Of a DNA stretch of 61,666 bases, positions 33,512-42,524 are shown piece by piece (position 1 is the stretch's first letter; the number at the start of each line of letters is the position of its first letter). The notes beneath the pieces are model-generated. The model was not told the origin of the DNA. It saw nothing but the letters and a program-made list of their open reading frames with translations, and ran no database searches. The stretch covers positions 1 to 61,666 of the forward strand of contig VHCG01000019.1 in NCBI GenBank assembly GCA_016871805.1. Reading direction: 5' to 3'. The DNA is from Verrucomicrobiota bacterium (GTDB lineage Bacteria > Verrucomicrobiota > Verrucomicrobiia > Limisphaerales > UBA9464). The position numbers and the translations under genes are program-made.

Positions 33512-35243
33512 GAGCCAGGGATCTCCGGAGCTGGACGAGCGATTGGGTGTTGATGATGTCCCCGGCCTCCAGCCATCCCTTCCGCGCCACCGAGGCCCCC
33601 AGTCGCAGCCAGGCGAAGTGCTCCAGACGATGGGCGTCGCAATTGATGACGCACTTCACCCCCTTGGATCGCGCGTACTGCCAGAGGCGCCAGTCGAGGT
33701 CGAACCGGTAGGGCGAGGCGTTCAGTTCGATCCAGGTGCCCGTTGCCGCGCAGGCGTCGATGATCGCGGTCTGGTTCAGCCGGTAGGCATCCCGCTCCAG
33801 CAGGAGCCGACCGCTGAGGTGACCCAGCATGTGGACGTATGGGTTCTCCGCCGCCCGGATGAACCGCTTCGTGTTCTCGGCTTCGTCGCTGGAAGGCACA
33901 TGGAGGCTGGCCACGACGACCTCGAGCTCCGACAGCAGGTCGTCATCGAAGTCGAGGCCGTCCTTGAGGATGTCGACCTCGGTCCCGCTGAGCAGCTGCA
34001 GGTCGACGCCCTCGTCCCGGAGGCGTTGATTCACCTCCGCAATGGCCAAGATCTGTTGGCGAAGCCGTTTCGGGTCCAGACCCTGGGCCTGGAAGCTCGC
34101 CTTGGAATGGTCCGTGATGCCCCAGTACTCGAGCCCCAGGTCGGCGGCGTGGGACGCGATGTTGGACAGGGTGTTGCGCCCGTCGGACCAGTCGGAATGG
34201 TTGTGGAGGGATCCCCGGAGGGAGGTCCACTCGAACGGGCGGGGAAGACGGTGGGACTCGGCGGCCTCGAATTCGCCGCGATCCTCGCGGAGCTCGGGGG
34301 GCACATAGTCGAGCCCCAGCTCGCGGAACAGGTCCGCCTCCTCGGCACAGGCAACCCGTAGCTCGGGATCGCGGGTCTCCTCGGCGCTCCGGAACAGGCC
34401 GTATTCGTTCAGACGCAGACCCCGAGCGATGGCCCGTTGGCGCATCACGATGTTGTGCTCCTTCGAGCCGGTGAAGTAGGCGAGGGCGAAGGGGTATTCG
34501 ATGTCGCTGACCACCCGGAGATCGGCCTGGATGCCCGAGTCCAGTCGGACGCTGGCCTTGGTCTCGCCTTGGGCGAGGATGGAGGCGATGCCGGGCTGCT
34601 GGACGAAGAACGACAGGACACTGCCCGGATTGCGGGAGGATACCACGAAGTCGATGTCACCGATCACTTCCTTCGAACGGCGCAGGCTCCCGGCAATTGA
34701 GCAGCGGGTGACATCGGGATGATCCCTCAGAGATCCGAGGATGGGTTCGGCGGCCGTCAGGGCGTCGACCAGAAGGTGTTGGGCGGCATACTTTCTCCGG
34801 AAGGCGATGGCCTCCAGGAGCTTGGACTGCGACTTCTCGCCAAAGCCGTCCAGCTGCGCGATCCGATCCTCGCGGCAGGCCTTCTCGAGCGTCTCGACGG
34901 AGTCGATCGACAGTTCCTCGTGGAGGCGCTTCACCTTCTTCGGCCCCAGACCCTGGAGGCCGAGCAGGTCAAGGAGCCCCGGAGGGACCGAGGCCTTGAG
35001 ATCCTCGTGGTAGGGAAGGCGTCCGGTGGTGACGAGGGTGGTGATCTTTTCCTGAAGGGCCTCCCCGATGCCCTTGATGCCACGCAGACGATCCTCCGCG
35101 ACGAGCTTTTCAAGAGGTTCCGTCAGCCCCTCGAGAATGCGGGCCCCGTTGTGATAGGCACGGGTCTTGAACGGATTCTCACCCTTCAGCTCGAGGAGCG
35201 TCCCGATCTCCACCAGCACTGCCGCCACCTGGTCCTTGTCCAT
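33489..35243 (-). CDS. polX: DNA polymerase/3'-5' exonuclease PolX
   Basis: 584 residues from ATG 35243 (a GTG at 35252 adds three). N-terminal helix-hairpin-helix region (NPFKTRAYHNGARILEGL, then IKGIGEALQEKI), a family X palm with catalytic acids in GSLRRSKEVIGDIDFVVSS and SGIQADLRVV, and a C-terminal PHP domain (LHNHSDWSDGRNTLSNIASH, then EYWGITDHSKAS) with the metal-binding exonuclease site. It acts in gap-filling DNA repair. Confidence 0.96.
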   Translation of the reverse strand: MDKDQVAAVLVEIGTLLELKGENPFKTRAYHNGARILEGLTEPLEKLVAEDRLRGIKGIGEALQEKITTLVTTGRLPYHEDLKASVPPGLLDLLGLQGLGPKKVKRLHEELSIDSVETLEKACREDRIAQLDGFGEKSQSKLLEAIAFRRKYAAQHLLVDALTAAEPILGSLRDHPDVTRCSIAGSLRRSKEVIGDIDFVVSSRNPGSVLSFFVQQPGIASILAQGETKASVRLDSGIQADLRVVSDIEYPFALAYFTGSKEHNIVMRQRAIARGLRLNEYGLFRSAEETRDPELRVACAEEADLFRELGLDYVPPELREDRGEFEAAESHRLPRPFEWTSLRGSLHNHSDWSDGRNTLSNIASHAADLGLEYWGITDHSKASFQAQGLDPKRLRQQILAIAEVNQRLRDEGVDLQLLSGTEVDILKDGLDFDDDLLSELEVVVASLHVPSSDEAENTKRFIRAAENPYVHMLGHLSGRLLLERDAYRLNQTAIIDACAATGTWIELNASPYRFDLDWRLWQYARSKGVKCVINCDAHRLEHFAWLRLGASVARKGWLEAGDIINTQSLVQLRRSLALKPGRSR

Positions 35244-35341
35244 GCGGATCACGATACCAGCCGCGGCCGGTCAGGGGAATGGCCGTTGGCTTCAGGGCGG
35301 GAGGCCCTGGCTGTGCACGGCCGGAAGGTTCAGGCAGGGCG

Positions 35342-37687
35342 TCACTCCTGAGGGTAGAGCAGGATGCGGTCGTGGACGATCAGCAGGAGGTCCGGCTTGC
35401 CGTCGCCGGTCACATCGCACACCGCGGCCTCGCGGGGTTCCGGGACGTCGTTCCTGCGCTGACGGAAGGTCCGCTCCTCGAACACGGGCCACCGGTTGCC
35501 CGGTTCCGGTCCCCGGACAGGATCGTAGAGGACGAGGTCGACGTAGTTCTTCGCGGTCTCGAGGAACACCAGGTCCTTGCGGCCGTCCTGGTTCAGATCG
35601 CCCGTCGTGACGTCGTGGAGCCAACCATCACGGATCGGCGTCTCATAGCCGCCAATCTCGCTGAGTTCCCACGGGTCCGAGGCAAACTGTTTCCAACCGA
35701 TGGTATTGACGCCGATCAGGGCGAGGGCGGGCGGCTCGCTGGTGCCGACCGCGACCGGGACAACGGAGGTGAAGTCGGTCGAGGTGAGCTGGGAGTTGCG
35801 TGCGATCTGCCAGACACCGTTGGTGTCCCGACTCGCCATCGACAGGGCCTTGCGGTCGGCATCCAGCAGCACGAGCCAGGGCCGCGACCTGGGGGACTGC
35901 TGGATCATGGCGGCTCCGGTGATGCGGGAGGTGCCGGTCGATCCATTGATCTGGTCCCGGACAACAAAGTTCCACGAGGGCCGATCTCCTCCGCTGCCCG
36001 AAAGGATGACGGCCCTGAGAAAACTCTTCTGAGGCAGGATCAGCTCGTCCTTCCCATCCTGGTCGACATCGGCGGCCAGCATCCATGGAGACTCAAGGCT
36101 TCCCCCGGGAGGAGTGACGTCTGCCTCCTCGAATCGCGAGCCATCCCTCGGCTCCGCGCGCTGCACCAGGACCTTGATCCGCTCGTAGGGGGTGAGGATC
36201 ACAAGGTCGGGGCGGCCGTCCTGGTTGGCGTCGTGGATCGCGAGGCGGGCGGGGGTCCCCTTGAACTCCTCCGCCAGTCGCTGGGTGGTCGTGTCGCCGT
36301 CCGCTCCCCGGATCACGAGTTCCCGGATCACAACCGTCTCCTCCTTGCCGGAACTGCCGAGCCGTTTTTCATCCCGTTCCTGGATCACGGCGAGGGTCGG
36401 TGGCTGGTTGGACGACAGGCTCCCGACCGTCATGGCGAGGGGGCGTCCGGTCAGGGGAATGAGGCTGGGGAAGGGGAGTCGACCCTGGTCGTCGAGCTGG
36501 GTGACTCCGAGCTGGCGCTCATCCGGACTCAGAAGAAAGAGGTCCATGCGGCCGTCGCGGTTCCAGTCGGCGGCCGCGAGTTCGGAAATGCCGGTCAGAC
36601 ACGGGAAGTTCCGGGGCTCCTCGAGGTCCTTGCTGTCGCGTCGGCGCCAGAATGACAGCTGTCCGGTCCCGGGGTCCGCGACGAGCAGGTCTGCGAGTCC
36701 GTTTCCGTCCAGATCCGCCCACAGGGCGCCCCGTCGGGGCTTGTCGGTCCGCGTCAATGGAAGCAGCGAGAACTGTCCATCCCTGAGCCCCTCCACCAAC
36801 GGGTCAGCCGGCTTCCGGACGGGATGGTACACCGCCGCACGGCCCGACTTCGCGGCGATGCAGACCAGTTCCGGGATGCCATCGTGGTCGAGATCCTCCG
36901 CGCAGTAGCTCCGGATCGGATTGAGCGGCAGGTGGACCTCCGGTTCAAACTGGCCATCACTGCGCTGGAGCCTGAAACGGAAGGGCGTGGCGCTGTCCCA
37001 GTTCACCAGCAGAAGGTCCTGGCGTCCGTCGTGGTTGAGGTCGAGGAGCTGTACCGCCTTGATGGTGCCCGTGTAGGGGAGTCGTTCGGGTTCTCGGAGC
37101 GTGCCATCGGCAAGCTGCCGGATGAGGTAGAGATGCTTCTCCGCCAGAAGCACCAGATCCCTCCGGCCGTCGCCGTCGAGGTCACCCGAGGTGAGTGCGT
37201 TGAAATCGAGGGTGCCATCCTCGATGGGCCATCGCCGCGGTTGGGACCAGCCGTTGGTGCCGAGGTTGTGCTGGACGACGAGTTCCTTGGGTTCCCCGAA
37301 ATAGGCGAGGTCGGGACGTTCGTCATGGTTCAGATCCGCCACGACCATCGAGGTGATGCGCTTCTCGGAGGAGATGGATTCCACCCTGAATCGGGCATCG
37401 GGGAGCAGTTGGTTGATGTCCGACCGACCCGCCTTTGCCGGGGTCGCCGGGGCATTCGTGTTGCCGGTCCGGTTGTGGAGCAGGTGGATCCGCGACCGGG
37501 CGTTGTTCACCGCGATGATGTCCTGGAGTCCGTCCCCATCCAGGTCTGCGGTCTGCAGGAAGGCGATGCCGTACTCGAGCGGGAAGGCCTCGGGACCGGA
37601 GAAGCCGAACGGGGATGGCGCACCGGCGATAGCTCCGCAGGCGAGGAGGAGTCCGGTGAACAGGGTCCGGCACCTTGGGGACGGCAT
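35342..37687 (-). CDS. secreted FG-GAP/VCBS repeat protein
   Basis: 781 residues from ATG 37687, with the signal peptide MPSPRCRTLFTGLLLACGAI. From residue 45 on there are many DxDxDG repeats of the FG-GAP/VCBS type (DLDGDGLQDIIAVNN, DLNHDERPDLAYF, DLDGDGRRDLVLLA, DLDGNGLADLLVAD, DANQDGRPDLVIL, DVDQDGKDELIL, DLNQDGRKDLVFLE and a last DVTGDGKPDLLLIV), enough for two propellers. No ASPIC/UnbV domain. Likely calcium-stabilised and extracytoplasmic; function unknown. It follows the convergent-free region after polX and precedes maf, which ends 77 bp upstream of its start. Confidence 0.9.
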   Translation of the reverse strand: MPSPRCRTLFTGLLLACGAIAGAPSPFGFSGPEAFPLEYGIAFLQTADLDGDGLQDIIAVNNARSRIHLLHNRTGNTNAPATPAKAGRSDINQLLPDARFRVESISSEKRITSMVVADLNHDERPDLAYFGEPKELVVQHNLGTNGWSQPRRWPIEDGTLDFNALTSGDLDGDGRRDLVLLAEKHLYLIRQLADGTLREPERLPYTGTIKAVQLLDLNHDGRQDLLLVNWDSATPFRFRLQRSDGQFEPEVHLPLNPIRSYCAEDLDHDGIPELVCIAAKSGRAAVYHPVRKPADPLVEGLRDGQFSLLPLTRTDKPRRGALWADLDGNGLADLLVADPGTGQLSFWRRRDSKDLEEPRNFPCLTGISELAAADWNRDGRMDLFLLSPDERQLGVTQLDDQGRLPFPSLIPLTGRPLAMTVGSLSSNQPPTLAVIQERDEKRLGSSGKEETVVIRELVIRGADGDTTTQRLAEEFKGTPARLAIHDANQDGRPDLVILTPYERIKVLVQRAEPRDGSRFEEADVTPPGGSLESPWMLAADVDQDGKDELILPQKSFLRAVILSGSGGDRPSWNFVVRDQINGSTGTSRITGAAMIQQSPRSRPWLVLLDADRKALSMASRDTNGVWQIARNSQLTSTDFTSVVPVAVGTSEPPALALIGVNTIGWKQFASDPWELSEIGGYETPIRDGWLHDVTTGDLNQDGRKDLVFLETAKNYVDLVLYDPVRGPEPGNRWPVFEERTFRQRRNDVPEPREAAVCDVTGDGKPDLLLIVHDRILLYPQE

Positions 37688-37764
37688 GGAGGAAGCTTCC
37701 CCGGAACAAGAGCCGGGGCAAGAGAACTGCCTTCGGCCAGGTCGGATCGTGGGAGGAGTCCCCT

Positions 37765-38364
37765 CTACCACGACTCAAGCTCGCGACGCAGGGACTCCAC
37801 CGGGAGTCCGATGACGTTGGCGCGGGATCCTTCGACCACATCCACGATCCGATGGCCCTCCTCCTGAAGGGCGTAGGCACCTGCCTTGTCCAGCACATGG
37901 ACCCGTTCGAGGTAGCCGGCGATGTCCGTCTCCTCCAGCACCCGGAATCGCACATGCGTTGTGTCCGAAAACCGACGCATCCGTCGTACCGACGCCTGCA
38001 CCAGGCAGACCCCGGTGATGACCTCGTGGATCCGGCCCGAAAGACGCCGGAGCATGGAGCGGGCTTCGTCGAGGTCCGCGGGCTTGCCCAGCGCCTGGTC
38101 GTCTAGGAACACGAGGGTGTCGGCCGCGATGACGAGGTGATCCGGGAACTGACGGGCGACCGGGAACGCCTTCAGCTCAGCGTTCACCTCACAGAGGCGA
38201 CGGATCCCCATCTTCGTGTCGTGCAGCTCGGTCGCGTCTGAGGGGTTCACACGGAACTTGGGCACGAGTTCCCTCAGCAGGGACACCCGGCGTGGGGACT
38301 GGGAGGCCAGGACGACCGGCGGAAGGGGCTGGGACCGTGCCAGAGGATGAGGGTTGGGAGTCAT
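37765..38364 (-). CDS. maf: Maf-family nucleoside triphosphate pyrophosphatase
   Basis: 199 residues. The Maf signature PPVVLASQSPRRVSLLREL at the start, the catalytic region VIAADTLVFLDDQALGKP and DKAGAYALQEEGH. It hydrolyses nucleotides such as dTTP, UTP or modified forms to monophosphates and is linked to septum control. The ATG overlaps the stop of the MFS-spermidine synthase gene as ATGA (38361-38364). Confidence 0.94.
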   Translation of the reverse strand: MTPNPHPLARSQPLPPVVLASQSPRRVSLLRELVPKFRVNPSDATELHDTKMGIRRLCEVNAELKAFPVARQFPDHLVIAADTLVFLDDQALGKPADLDEARSMLRRLSGRIHEVITGVCLVQASVRRMRRFSDTTHVRFRVLEETDIAGYLERVHVLDKAGAYALQEEGHRIVDVVEGSRANVIGLPVESLRRELESW

Positions 38365-41300
38365 GGCAGCGGGGACCGTTGGACGCCGATGGCGGTGGCC
38401 CTGGAGAAGATCTGGCGTGCGTGGTGCTCGAGGAGCGGCTCCCGGAAGGCGGCCTCCTCCCCGGCGAACCCCTTCTCCACGGCCTCCTTGACCAGCTGGA
38501 GCGCGGTCTTCCAGTCCTCCTTCTGCGCGAGCACCAGCAGCATCCGTGCGATGACCAGCCGTGGTGCCCGGGGATCGGCCGAGAAGTCGTAGGGACCATT
38601 CTCGCCGGAGTCATTGGCGAAGGCCTTCAGGGCCATCGCCATGAACTGGACGTCGTCGCCACGGTCCCAGAGGACCTCCGCGAGACGGGCCCGGTGTACC
38701 CGTCTGAGCGCGAGGTCGTCGTCGATCAGCCGCCTCAGAGTCCGCTCCAGCTCCTGCGTGTCGGGGAGGTAGTGGGCCGAGCGCCGGGTGCGATGCTGAG
38801 TCATCAGTGCCGCGGCCTGCGACCTCATCATGGGAAGGTCACCCCGGTCCCGTGCCTCCTTCCAGCCCGGAAGGTCGGCCTCGGCGAAGGCCGAGTTGTC
38901 GGGCGCGGCGACGCTGCGTTCGAGGGCCGAAAGCAGCCGCACCGGTTCAGGTTGTCCTGGCTCCGTCGCGAGCCAGAGGCGCAGCTGGGAGCGGAACACC
39001 TCGGGTTCCGGCATCGAGGAGGCGCGGAAGAGTGTCGATGTCGCCCAAAGCTCATTGGTGGTCATCCGCCGTCCTGCAAGATGTCGAGCGGCCAGGCCGC
39101 GTGGTCTTGGGTTCCGACCCTCCGACAACGCGAAGATCTTGCCGGGTTCGCCCCGGGTGAAGAACGCCCGCTGCGCGGCGTACTCGAGGATCGGATTGAG
39201 GTCGCTGTGGACCGGGGTCGCGGGGTCGGGCACGAAGATCCCATCCCCCATGGGAATGAGCTCGAGGTTCAGCAGCGAGGTCAGATCCCGGATCCCGACC
39301 CGGGCCAGGTCCGCCCGCACCTCCGGGTGTTCCACCGCACGTCCCAACTGCACCGGATCCACCACCACGGGGTCCAGCGTCCCCAGCAGCACGAGATCCC
39401 GTCCCCCCACCATCCAGATCCCCACCTCGGGGAACACCGAGGTGAAGGTGTTGATCACCAGGTCCACCGTGCGGTCGTCCATCTCGTACATCTGGAGCCA
39501 CTGGGCCGCGATGCCGCCGGGTTTCAGCCGATCCCGGATGTCCCCATAGAATTCCCGGCTGAACACCCCGGCCACCCCGGCCATCCAAGGGTTCGAAGGT
39601 TCCGAGATCACCACGTCGTACCGCTGGGGTGTCGCCTTCAGGAAGGCCTTGGCATCCTCGACCACGAGATGGGTCCGGGGATCCTCCAACGCCCCGTGGT
39701 TGAACGGCGTGAAGAACTGTCGTGTGGCCTCCACCACCTCCGGGGAGATCTCGACGACGTCGACCCGCTTCACTCCGGGATGTCGGAGCGCCGAGCCGAC
39801 CGTCATGCCGCTCCCGAGTCCGACGACCAGCACGTCCGTGGACTCGGGGCGGGTCAGCAGCGGGACGTGGGCGAGCAGGGCCTGCGTGGGGGCGTCGCCG
39901 ACCGACGTCGCATCGGTCTTCCCGTTCACCCTCAGGAGCAGGTTCTCCTCACCCAGTTGCATGCTGGAGAGCACCGTCACGGATGAGCCGGCCCCGTCCT
40001 TGTGGTAGCGCAGGACGGTGCCGTCGACCTGTCGTCGATACTCCTCCCAGGTGGCCGGGGGTGTCTTCGACCGCCAGATTCCGAGTGCAAAGGCCCTTTC
40101 CCACCTCGGGGACAGCACCGATGTGCCCCAGAACACGACCAACAGTCCCAGGACCGCGGCGATCCAGAGCCGTCGATCGCGCTGTCGGGTCTCGGAGAGC
40201 AGCACGAGACCCACAGCGGCATTGAGCGCGATTCCCAGGCCCAGGGTGTGGGCGAGGCCGAGTCGTGGCAGGAAGACGAGCCCGGTGAGAATGGCTCCGA
40301 GAACCGTCCCGAGGGTGTTCACCGCGAAGACTCGTCCGACGGATCCTCCGGCCCGCCCGAGCTCCGCGGTGGCGATCCGACTGGCCAAGGGCAGTGTCGT
40401 GCCCAGACAGACCGTCGGAACGAACATCACGGCCACACAGAGCGCGCCCTGGAGCAGTTCGTAGAGGGGATAGGAAGCGGGTGTCCGGGTGAGAAGACCC
40501 GCCAGACGGCTCAGCCACCATGGGATCAGTTCGTAGAACCAGAGGGATGCCGCCAGCGTTGCGGCCAGGGCCAGCTCGGCCACCGCGAAGCCCAGAAGGG
40601 TCTTGCCCGGGGTCCTCCAGCGCTGGATCAACCAGCCCCCCGTGGCGATGCCTCCGATGAAGGTGGCCAGCATCAGGGAATAGGCGTGGGTGCTGGACCC
40701 GATCGCCAATCCAAGCAGCCGGGTCCAGACGACCTCGTAGAGCATCGCGACGAAACCGGAGACGCCGATCGCCCAGACTGCCGTCCGAAGCTGTCGGGGC
40801 GAGAACGATTCTGGTGTCTCCATGGCGATCGTGCCGGAGGTCGGACCAGACCCGTGCTCGACGACGCGGCTGGTCGCGAGGGCGACAAGACCCACCAGCA
40901 GACTCATGGCGGCTCCCAGATACAGGGTCACCTCAAGACCCAGTCCCGGGATCCACCACCAGTCGGCCAGCAGGACCCCGACGACGGCTCCGGTGCTGTT
41001 GATGGCGTACAGCGTGGCCACCCGACCCCGAAGTTCGGAGAGAGACCGGGTCACGAACCGGGTCAGCGCCGGCAGGGTGGCCCCCATGAGAATCGTCGGA
41101 ATCAGGATGGTCGCCGCCGCAAACAGTCCCTGGATGCCGAGCCGGAGCATCCCGTGGGGCGTCCCCATGCCGAGAAGCGCCACATAGCCTCGGTGCACCA
41201 GCTCATAGTAGATCGGGAACAGCAGTGCGAAGACGCCGATGCCGAGTTCGAGTCCCGCGTAGAACTGGAGCGGCCTCGGCATCCGGTCCACGACGGAGCC

Positions 41301-41486
41301 GAGCCAGGCGTTGCCGAGGGCGAGTCCGCCCATGAAGGCCGCGAGGACCGCGATCACGGCATAGCTGGTGTGCCCGAGGAACAGGGCCAGGTAGCGGGTC
41401 CAGACCACCTGGTAGACGAGGCCGGCGATGCCCGAAACGAAGAAGGTGGAGAGCACCAGGGTCGACAGTCCTCGGGAGCGCGGCAT
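38361..41486 (-). CDS. fused MFS-type membrane protein / spermidine synthase-like protein
   Basis: 1041 residues from ATG 41486. Residues 1 to about 480 hold around 12-14 membrane helices (LSTLVLSTFFVSGIAGLVYQ, then VVWTRYLALFLGHTSYAVIA). Residues about 540-720 are a spermidine synthase-like Rossmann domain: VLVVGLGSGMTVGSAL, VDVVEISPEV, DAKAFLKATPQRYDVVISEP and GVFSREFYGDIRDRLKPGGI. The rest is helical and TPR-like. These fused proteins are usually annotated as polyamine aminopropyltransferase-like, but activity of the fusion is unproven. Coupled to maf by an ATGA overlap. Confidence 0.9.
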   Translation of the reverse strand: MPRSRGLSTLVLSTFFVSGIAGLVYQVVWTRYLALFLGHTSYAVIAVLAAFMGGLALGNAWLGSVVDRMPRPLQFYAGLELGIGVFALLFPIYYELVHRGYVALLGMGTPHGMLRLGIQGLFAAATILIPTILMGATLPALTRFVTRSLSELRGRVATLYAINSTGAVVGVLLADWWWIPGLGLEVTLYLGAAMSLLVGLVALATSRVVEHGSGPTSGTIAMETPESFSPRQLRTAVWAIGVSGFVAMLYEVVWTRLLGLAIGSSTHAYSLMLATFIGGIATGGWLIQRWRTPGKTLLGFAVAELALAATLAASLWFYELIPWWLSRLAGLLTRTPASYPLYELLQGALCVAVMFVPTVCLGTTLPLASRIATAELGRAGGSVGRVFAVNTLGTVLGAILTGLVFLPRLGLAHTLGLGIALNAAVGLVLLSETRQRDRRLWIAAVLGLLVVFWGTSVLSPRWERAFALGIWRSKTPPATWEEYRRQVDGTVLRYHKDGAGSSVTVLSSMQLGEENLLLRVNGKTDATSVGDAPTQALLAHVPLLTRPESTDVLVVGLGSGMTVGSALRHPGVKRVDVVEISPEVVEATRQFFTPFNHGALEDPRTHLVVEDAKAFLKATPQRYDVVISEPSNPWMAGVAGVFSREFYGDIRDRLKPGGIAAQWLQMYEMDDRTVDLVINTFTSVFPEVGIWMVGGRDLVLLGTLDPVVVDPVQLGRAVEHPEVRADLARVGIRDLTSLLNLELIPMGDGIFVPDPATPVHSDLNPILEYAAQRAFFTRGEPGKIFALSEGRNPRPRGLAARHLAGRRMTTNELWATSTLFRASSMPEPEVFRSQLRLWLATEPGQPEPVRLLSALERSVAAPDNSAFAEADLPGWKEARDRGDLPMMRSQAAALMTQHRTRRSAHYLPDTQELERTLRRLIDDDLALRRVHRARLAEVLWDRGDDVQFMAMALKAFANDSGENGPYDFSADPRAPRLVIARMLLVLAQKEDWKTALQLVKEAVEKGFAGEEAAFREPLLEHHARQIFSRATAIGVQRSPLP

Positions 41487-41633
41487 GCCTCCAAACGCTA
41501 ACGACGCCAGCCCAGGGATCACAGGGCAAAGAGCACGGGACGAGGTGGACCATGAAGCGTCCGCAAGAGCCGCTGCGCGCCCGGTGAATGCCTCGGTCGT
41601 TGCAAAGGAATCCGTGTTCCGAATCATTCCCTC

Positions 41634-42524
41634 ATGACCCCCAAGCGTCGTGACTTCCTCCGGACCCTCTCGCTCGCCGCGGTCGCCGCCTCGACGGTTC
41701 CGGGCACCCACGTTCCGTCAGTCGCCGCCGAGCCGACCGGACTGAGCCGCCGCTCCCCCTTCAGGCTGGGGCTCGTCACCTACAACCTCGCCAAGGACTG
41801 GGACGTGCCCACCCTCCTCAAGAACTGCTCCGCCACCGGCTTCGAAGGGGTGGAGCTCCGCACAACCCACCGACACGGCGTCGAGGTCACCCTCAATCCC
41901 CAGGCGCGTGCCGAGGTCCGCAGACGGTTCGCCGACTCCCCGGTCGAACTCATGGGCCTGGGCAGTGCCTTCGACTACCACACGCCCGATCCGGCGAAGC
42001 TCCGGGCCGACATCGCCGCGACCAAGGAGTACATCGTGCTCGCCCACGACGTCGGGGCCTCCGGGGTCAAGGTCCGACCCAATGGCCTGCCCAAGGAGGT
42101 TCCCGTCGAAAAAACCCTGGAGCAGATTGGAACCTCGCTGCTCGAGCTCGGAGGATTCGCCAAGGACCATGGACAGGTCATCCGGCTCGAGGTCCACGGT
42201 TCGGGCACGTCGCTGCTGCCCCACGTCCAGACGATCATGAACCACGCCCGACATCCGAACGTGGGCGTCTGCTGGAACTCCAACCAGACGGATCTGGAGG
42301 GCGAGGGGCTCGAAGCGAACTTCCGCCGGGTCCAGGACCGCATCGTGTCGGTCCACCTCAGGGATCTCTACCTCGACGAATACCCGTGGAGCCGGCTGTT
42401 CCGTCTTCTGTCCGACTCCGGGTTCCGCGGCTATACGATGGCGGAGATCGGCGAGAGTCCGGACCCCATCCGGGTGATGCGCTATTTCCGGGCCCTGTGG
42501 CTCACGCAGCAGGGTCTGGGCTGA
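41634..42524 (+). CDS. Tat-exported xylose isomerase-like TIM barrel protein
   Basis: 296 residues. The Tat motif KRRDFLRTLSLAAVAAST opens the protein, followed by a cleavage region near SVAAEP. The body is a sugar phosphate isomerase/epimerase-type TIM barrel (FRLGLVTYNLAKDWDVPTLL, GFEGVELRTTH, IRLEVHGSGTSLL, VGVCWNSNQTD, and VHLRDLY). Members act on sugars, inositols or related compounds outside the cytoplasm; the substrate is unknown. It is divergent from the MFS fusion gene with 147 bp between. Confidence 0.9.
   Translation: MTPKRRDFLRTLSLAAVAASTVPGTHVPSVAAEPTGLSRRSPFRLGLVTYNLAKDWDVPTLLKNCSATGFEGVELRTTHRHGVEVTLNPQARAEVRRRFADSPVELMGLGSAFDYHTPDPAKLRADIAATKEYIVLAHDVGASGVKVRPNGLPKEVPVEKTLEQIGTSLLELGGFAKDHGQVIRLEVHGSGTSLLPHVQTIMNHARHPNVGVCWNSNQTDLEGEGLEANFRRVQDRIVSVHLRDLYLDEYPWSRLFRLLSDSGFRGYTMAEIGESPDPIRVMRYFRALWLTQQGLG

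Noticed and set aside
38292..39986. 564-residue plus-strand frame
   Set aside because: Antisense of maf and the MFS fusion; composition is Gly/Arg/His-rich noise.
40002..41501. 499-residue plus-strand frame
   Set aside because: Low-complexity antisense of the MFS-spermidine synthase fusion; no domain or start signal.
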